The notes under the pieces are model-generated. The model was given only the letters and a program-made list of their open reading frames with translations. It had not been told where the DNA came from and searched no databases. Below, in pieces: positions 13,424 to 17,528 of a DNA stretch of 17,528 bases. The stretch lies in assembly GCA_022567055.1 (NCBI GenBank), contig JADFHU010000023.1, forward strand, positions 1 through 17,528, read 5' to 3'. The stretch comes from Planctomycetota bacterium. Lineage in GTDB: Bacteria; Planctomycetota; Phycisphaerae; Sedimentisphaerales; Anaerobacaceae. A program made the position numbers and the translations under genes. Within the stretch, counting starts at the first letter, position 1. Each line of letters starts with the position of its first letter.

Positions 13424-16400
13424 CTATCCCTCTTTGGCAGCGGCCTTTTCGCCGATCAACAGGATGGGCGCCGCGATGGCCACGGAGGAATAGGTTCCGA
13501 CGATCACACCGAAGCCGATGGCAAAGGTAAAGGGTCGCAGACCTTCGCCGCCGAAGATGTACATGATCAACACCACCACGAAGGTCGTCAGGGAGGTGAG
13601 GATCGTGCGTGAAACCGTCTGGTTGATGCTGGTCGTGATCGTCTGCGGAGTCATCTGCGCCTTCTTGCGATTCTCTCGGATGCGGTCGAAGATCACGATG
13701 GTGTCGTTGAGCGAATAGCCGATGAGGGTGAGAAATGCGGCCACCATGGCCAGGCTGATCTTGAAATCCATGATCAGCAGCAGGTCTCCCATCGTGGTGC
13801 CCGCAATGTAGGAGCAGGCGGTCACGACTCCCAGCGTGATGCAGACGTCGTGCACCAGGGCGGCGATCGCGGCCAATCCATAACGAAGATCCCCAAAACG
13901 CACCCAGATGTAGGTCACGATGGCCGAAAACGAGAGAAAGATCGCAATCAGTGCCCGCGTTTTTTGCTCACCGCCAATCGAAGGATCGATCTGAATCACC
14001 TGGGGCAGCGAGCCCTCCAGACGGGCCGCCGCGAGCAAACGTCTCTCTTCGTTGCTCTGGAATCTATCCCACTCGTCCGTGCTCAACTCCCGCAGCCCCG
14101 CATCTGTCGGTAGACTCACGAAGTGGAAGGTCTGCATCGGCTCGTCTTCTTTGGGCTCGGAGAGATCCTTGGTCAGCAGGCTAGAGCGGTAAAAGTCCAG
14201 ATCGGCCAGGTCGGGCTTGAAGCGGATATCGGAGAGTCGGTCGTGGAGCTCTTTGGCGGTGGCTGCCTGACGGAGCCGAACCTCAATCTTGATGCCACCC
14301 ACCGACGCGCCCAGTATGGGATTGGCGTCTGCCAACTCTTGCGTGATTTTTACCACCGGCCGGACGATCTCGGGGCCCAGGTTCGTCTGAGTCTCCAGTT
14401 CGTCACCAAAGGTGGACTTGATCAGGTTGTTCACTACCTCGTTGGTGTTGGGGTCGGAGACCTGCTCCCCGGGGAAGGCCGCCTCCAACACGTTTTTGAC
14501 CAGCGAGGGATTGACCTGGCTGGTACTCACCTCGAGGCGATGGGGCGGCCCATCCTCCCCCTCCTCCACCTTGAGGTTGTTTAGAGTCCCGTGGACTATG
14601 CTTGCCGCAAGGACGATCTGTTTGCGGGCGTCCTCTACACTGGGTGGGCTCTGCCCAAAGGTCACCGTGGCGACGGTCTTGTTGGTCTCGACCGTGGTGA
14701 CTGCAAACATCTTGTCATTGGGATCGTCGCCCACGGTGACAACGTTCGCGACGAGACCCGCCTCGGCCAAGCGCTGCTGGACCAGGCTGCGGTCGATCTC
14801 TATCTCCTCGTCATTCTTGAAGTCAACGGTCGCCGACGTGCCGCCCGTGAATTCGATGTCATACTTGTCGGGGGTGATGAAGAAGAGGACGAGGCCTCCC
14901 AGCATGAGACAGGCCGACAGGGGAAAGAACACGCGTCTGAGACCCATCCAGTCGATATTGGGCTGATGAATCAGCCGCAGCATCAAGAGCTTGTCTTTGA
15001 TCAAGCCGTTGACGCTCAGGAGGTCGAAGAGCCAGCGGGTGACGAAGAGGGCCGTGAACATGCTGGATCCGATACCCAACATCAACACGATCGCGAATCC
15101 CTTCACCTCTTCGGTAGCAACCGCATATAAGATGGCGGCGGTAATGAAGGTGGTCAGGTTGGCATCAAAAATGGTCCAAAAGGCTCGGTCATATCCGTTC
15201 TTGATGGCCGTGTTCAGTGCGGCCCCCTTCTCACCTTCTTCACGAATCCGCTCGAAGATCAGCACATTGGCGTCCACGCTCATGCCGATCGTCAAGATAA
15301 TGCCGGCGATGCCCGGCAGCGTAAAGGTGGCGTCGATGAAGGCCATGATGCCCAGCACGACCAGAATGTTCATGACGAGGGCGAAGTCGGCAATGGCGCC
15401 GGCCTTCATGTAGTAGACCAGCATGAACGCGAGTACGACCGTGAGGCCGAGGATGCCGGCATAGACCCCTTTTTTGCGACTCGCTTCGCCCAGGGAGGAC
15501 CCGATGCTCTTCTCGGATATGGGCTGAGGAATGAGCCTGGCGGGGAGAGAGCCCGCATTGAGCTTGTTGACCAGGTCGTTGACGGCTGTTTCCGTGTAAC
15601 TGCCCTCAATGATCCCATTCTTGTAGATGCGACTATTGATGTTGGGCGCCGAAATCGCCCTGTCATCCAAGAGAATGCAGAGGGGGCGATTGATGTTGTC
15701 GCCGGTCAGGCTTGCAAACAGGACCGCCCCCCGATCATCGAGGGAAAAGGCGATGGCCCGTCGACCCATTTGATCGCTGGTGGGATGTGACCGTTCCAAC
15801 TTCCACTTTTTCTCTCCGCCGCCGTGCAACAGGCACTGGCCCACTTCGTTGGAGGCCAGGATGAAAAACCGCTCGCCGAATTCTCCGACGATTGCCTCGG
15901 TGCTGAAGGTCCAGCTATTGACCGACTCTTCGCTCGCATCTTCCACTTCGCACCACTTGTACTGGGCGTCGGATGCGGCCCTGGGGCCTTCGGCATCTAG
16001 TGCCGTTTGGTAGGCCTCCCGTTCGTCCAAGGTTAACTCTCCACCCCTGATGGTGGGGAGAATCCGGAATTCCAGGACACCGGCGCCGCGGAGCATGCGC
16101 TTTAAATCAGACGGATCGTCCAGGGTTCCTTTATCCGGTTTGTAGGCATCGTAGGCGGCAATGACCTTGTCGATCAGATCCTTCCGATCTGCAAAAGACA
16201 ACTTGACCCGACTAATGGCCTCCCTCCGGTCTCTGGAATCTTTGGCCAGGTCGAGGAAAACAGTCACCTTGGCATCTGTCAAATTAAGTTTGTTCAAATC
16301 GCGTCGAGCGTTTTGGTAGGCGGCGTTCTTGCCGGTCGCTGTGTCGGTCAGGCCATTGACGGCATCCGCCCACTGTCGATACGCGTCCACATAGGGCCCT

Positions 16401-17071
16401 AGGAGATTGGGATCGCCGAAGGGCCTCAGCAGGTCTACTCGCTCCTGATCATTGACGTCGATCCAATTGGCACGTTGGCTCCGGATTCTGCTCAGGTCAT
16501 AGCCCTTGGCCTCCATCTGTTGCTCGAAAGCGGCCATCTGTGCGTCATGCTCGTCTCGCGCGGTCACGAGCGCCTGCCATTCGTCATAGGCCTGGGCCAG
16601 CGTGTTCAAGATCGCCGTCCGGGGTGAATTGGGATCCCCCTGGCCGTACGCTTTGAAGTCGTCTGCTCGGTCCGCTTCACCTTTCCTCAGTGACTGACCA
16701 ATGGCCACCGCGTCGACATTCTTGGCCAACAGAGCGTTCAGTGCCTCTTCATACGCCTTTCTCTTTTCCCGAGTGCCGGCGCTGGCCAGAGGCACCTGGA
16801 CCTCGAACCGTGTATCGCCGATAGGTCTCCACACAAAATTCATCACGTTGGCAGGATCCACCCGATCCTTGAAGACCGTGATCATCCGGGTGGACAGGCC
16901 GCTGATCTCGGCGGGCGTCAGGCCCTGCGTATCTATTTCATAGGTCAGGCTGGTGCCGCCCGCCAGATCGATGCCCCACTTGAGTTTTTCCTGGGGCGGA
17001 TAGAGCATCAAGATCGCTACGACCAGCACGGCCAGGATGAAAAGGACTTTCGTCATGAGATTCTTGTTCAT
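13424..17071 (-). CDS. secDF: Protein translocase SecDF, single-chain with enlarged periplasmic domains
   Basis: A 1215-residue fusion of SecD and SecF, which use the proton gradient at SecYEG to pull proteins through the inner membrane. SecD half: first helix (8-25), WGIDLAGGTSLTYE (32-45), GAGVLEFRILPT (329-340), and six-helix region from about 537 with LTIGMSVDANVLIFERIREE. SecF half from about 707: a helix (713-732), DIEFTGGTSATVDF, then helices from about 1038 with IGYSLNDTIVIFDRIREN. The SecD periplasmic part has an extra, partly coiled-coil, 100-325 insertion, and the SecF periplasmic part spans about 300 residues against about 100 in E. coli. The ATG at 17071 follows AGGGAACAACA. It lies 261 bp after yajC. 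Its stop is followed by a small GGGG/CCCC hairpin (13411-13422). Confidence 0.97.
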   Translation of the reverse strand: MNKNLMTKVLFILAVLVVAILMLYPPQEKLKWGIDLAGGTSLTYEIDTQGLTPAEISGLSTRMITVFKDRVDPANVMNFVWRPIGDTRFEVQVPLASAGTREKRKAYEEALNALLAKNVDAVAIGQSLRKGEADRADDFKAYGQGDPNSPRTAILNTLAQAYDEWQALVTARDEHDAQMAAFEQQMEAKGYDLSRIRSQRANWIDVNDQERVDLLRPFGDPNLLGPYVDAYRQWADAVNGLTDTATGKNAAYQNARRDLNKLNLTDAKVTVFLDLAKDSRDRREAISRVKLSFADRKDLIDKVIAAYDAYKPDKGTLDDPSDLKRMLRGAGVLEFRILPTIRGGELTLDEREAYQTALDAEGPRAASDAQYKWCEVEDASEESVNSWTFSTEAIVGEFGERFFILASNEVGQCLLHGGGEKKWKLERSHPTSDQMGRRAIAFSLDDRGAVLFASLTGDNINRPLCILLDDRAISAPNINSRIYKNGIIEGSYTETAVNDLVNKLNAGSLPARLIPQPISEKSIGSSLGEASRKKGVYAGILGLTVVLAFMLVYYMKAGAIADFALVMNILVVLGIMAFIDATFTLPGIAGIILTIGMSVDANVLIFERIREEGEKGAALNTAIKNGYDRAFWTIFDANLTTFITAAILYAVATEEVKGFAIVLMLGIGSSMFTALFVTRWLFDLLSVNGLIKDKLLMLRLIHQPNIDWMGLRRVFFPLSACLMLGGLVLFFITPDKYDIEFTGGTSATVDFKNDEEIEIDRSLVQQRLAEAGLVANVVTVGDDPNDKMFAVTTVETNKTVATVTFGQSPPSVEDARKQIVLAASIVHGTLNNLKVEEGEDGPPHRLEVSTSQVNPSLVKNVLEAAFPGEQVSDPNTNEVVNNLIKSTFGDELETQTNLGPEIVRPVVKITQELADANPILGASVGGIKIEVRLRQAATAKELHDRLSDIRFKPDLADLDFYRSSLLTKDLSEPKEDEPMQTFHFVSLPTDAGLRELSTDEWDRFQSNEERRLLAAARLEGSLPQVIQIDPSIGGEQKTRALIAIFLSFSAIVTYIWVRFGDLRYGLAAIAALVHDVCITLGVVTACSYIAGTTMGDLLLIMDFKISLAMVAAFLTLIGYSLNDTIVIFDRIRENRKKAQMTPQTITTSINQTVSRTILTSLTTFVVVLIMYIFGGEGLRPFTFAIGFGVIVGTYSSVAIAAPILLIGEKAAAKEG

Positions 17072-17332
17072 TGTTGTTCCCTAAAGTGTCAGTGGGTTGA
17101 ACTCCCTCGATCAACGCCTGTCACGGGGAGAGAAGGGCGTTGGAACCGCGCATCATTAAATGATCCATTTCTCATCTCATCTTCACGTCATCTTCAGCCG
17201 CTTCTCAATCGCGAAAGCCTCCGCAGTAGGCCAACTACAACTCTGGTTTCGCTCAATCGGGCGCGACTGAATACGACGCAAATCTGAGCGATAAATGACT
17301 CATTTAATAATGCGAGGTCCCTTTGCGCGCTG
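17072..17332. other. yajC-secDF intergenic region with palindromes
   Basis: This 261-bp gap has no gene that I can support. It contains two odd perfect palindromes, ATCATT-A-AATGAT (17152-17164) and AAATGA-C-TCATTT (17293-17305), and an inverted repeat CAACGCC/GGCGTTG (17112-17142). The two palindromes share TCATT/AATGA arms. A regulatory role for secDF is possible but unproven; gaps this long are unusual inside a yajC-secD operon. Confidence 0.4.
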
Positions 17333-17527
17333 TCACTCACTGTCTTTCGACATGTTTTTGGCGACGGCTGAAGCGCTTATGCGGATCTTCGTATTGGTGG
17401 ATTCGTCGACTTTTAGGACAACCTCGCTGCCTTTCACTTCAATGACGGTACCCAGGATGCCCCCGATGGTGCGGATGCGGTCATTCTTTTGCAGGGCCTG
17501 CACCATTTTCTGCTGCTGCTGTTCTTT
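17333..17527 (-). CDS. yajC: Preprotein translocase subunit YajC (C-terminal part)
   Basis: The frame enters from the right edge and gives 64 residues before a TGA at 17333-17335. It matches the cytoplasmic part of YajC: KMVQALQKNDRIRTIGGILG, then TVIEVKGSEVVLKVDE and NTKIRISASAVA. The N-terminal membrane helix lies outside the window. YajC is a small accessory subunit that joins SecDF in the holo-translocon; order yajC then secDF on the same strand is the usual arrangement, which supports both calls. Confidence 0.95.
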   Translation of the reverse strand, partial: KEQQQQKMVQALQKNDRIRTIGGILGTVIEVKGSEVVLKVDESTNTKIRISASAVAKNMSKDSE

Positions 17528-17528
17528 T

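Overview
The window reads as an ordinary chromosomal stretch from a Gram-negative-type bacterium, most likely a planctomycete. The grounds for that are the single long SecDF polypeptide with greatly enlarged periplasmic domains, a helix-turn-helix/receiver protein of a type common in that phylum, a DUF3616 secreted protein, an outer-membrane beta-barrel protein ending in Phe, and many poorly conserved small proteins. This assignment is inference from gene content; there is no rRNA or marker tree to test it. No tRNA, rRNA or CRISPR array was seen.

Layout. (1) Positions 1-712 hold the 3' end of an unrecognised gene, a 159-bp transposon-like element with perfect 17-bp terminal inverted repeats and a TAA target duplication that coincides with that gene's stop codon, and a 90-residue protein of uncertain function. 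(2) Positions 809-2268, minus strand, hold a membrane-anchored amidase-like protein that seems to have lost its metal ligands, and purE (purine synthesis). (3) Positions 2510-3434 hold a consensus promoter and an outer-membrane beta-barrel protein. (4) Positions 3757-8334, plus strand, form a signalling island: a HTH/receiver response regulator, a large HDOD-histidine kinase, a GAF-like protein and a four-helix membrane protein. (5) Positions 8327-10892, minus strand, are a nickel/cobalt ECF-type importer (fused NikM/N, CbiQ, CbiO). Divergent from it at 11036 is nikR, the nickel-responsive repressor, whose four metal ligands are all present. (6) Positions 11446-11726 are a junction carrying a short remnant of an Ig-like repeat protein. 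(7) Positions 11727-17527, minus strand, run yajC - secDF - LysM protein - DUF3616 protein: the accessory membrane complex of the Sec translocon followed by two envelope proteins.

How they work together. NikR very likely controls the importer from the 143-bp divergent intergenic region, where a candidate promoter carries a GTGTTAC element in its spacer. The kinase and the receiver protein are adjacent and are the natural two-component pair; the GAF and membrane proteins that follow may belong to the same pathway. YajC and SecDF act together at SecYEG to drive late steps of protein export.

Most notable points: the CbiO ATPase has Glu in place of the Q-loop Gln and Cys in place of the H-loop His; the DUF3616 gene appears to start at an AUC codon, because only that start gives both a Shine-Dalgarno site and a complete signal peptide; the amidase-like protein looks like a pseudoenzyme; the small transposon-like element sits exactly on a stop codon; and SecDF has two large periplasmic insertions. 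I found no wholly new multi-gene system; the signalling island is the best candidate for one.
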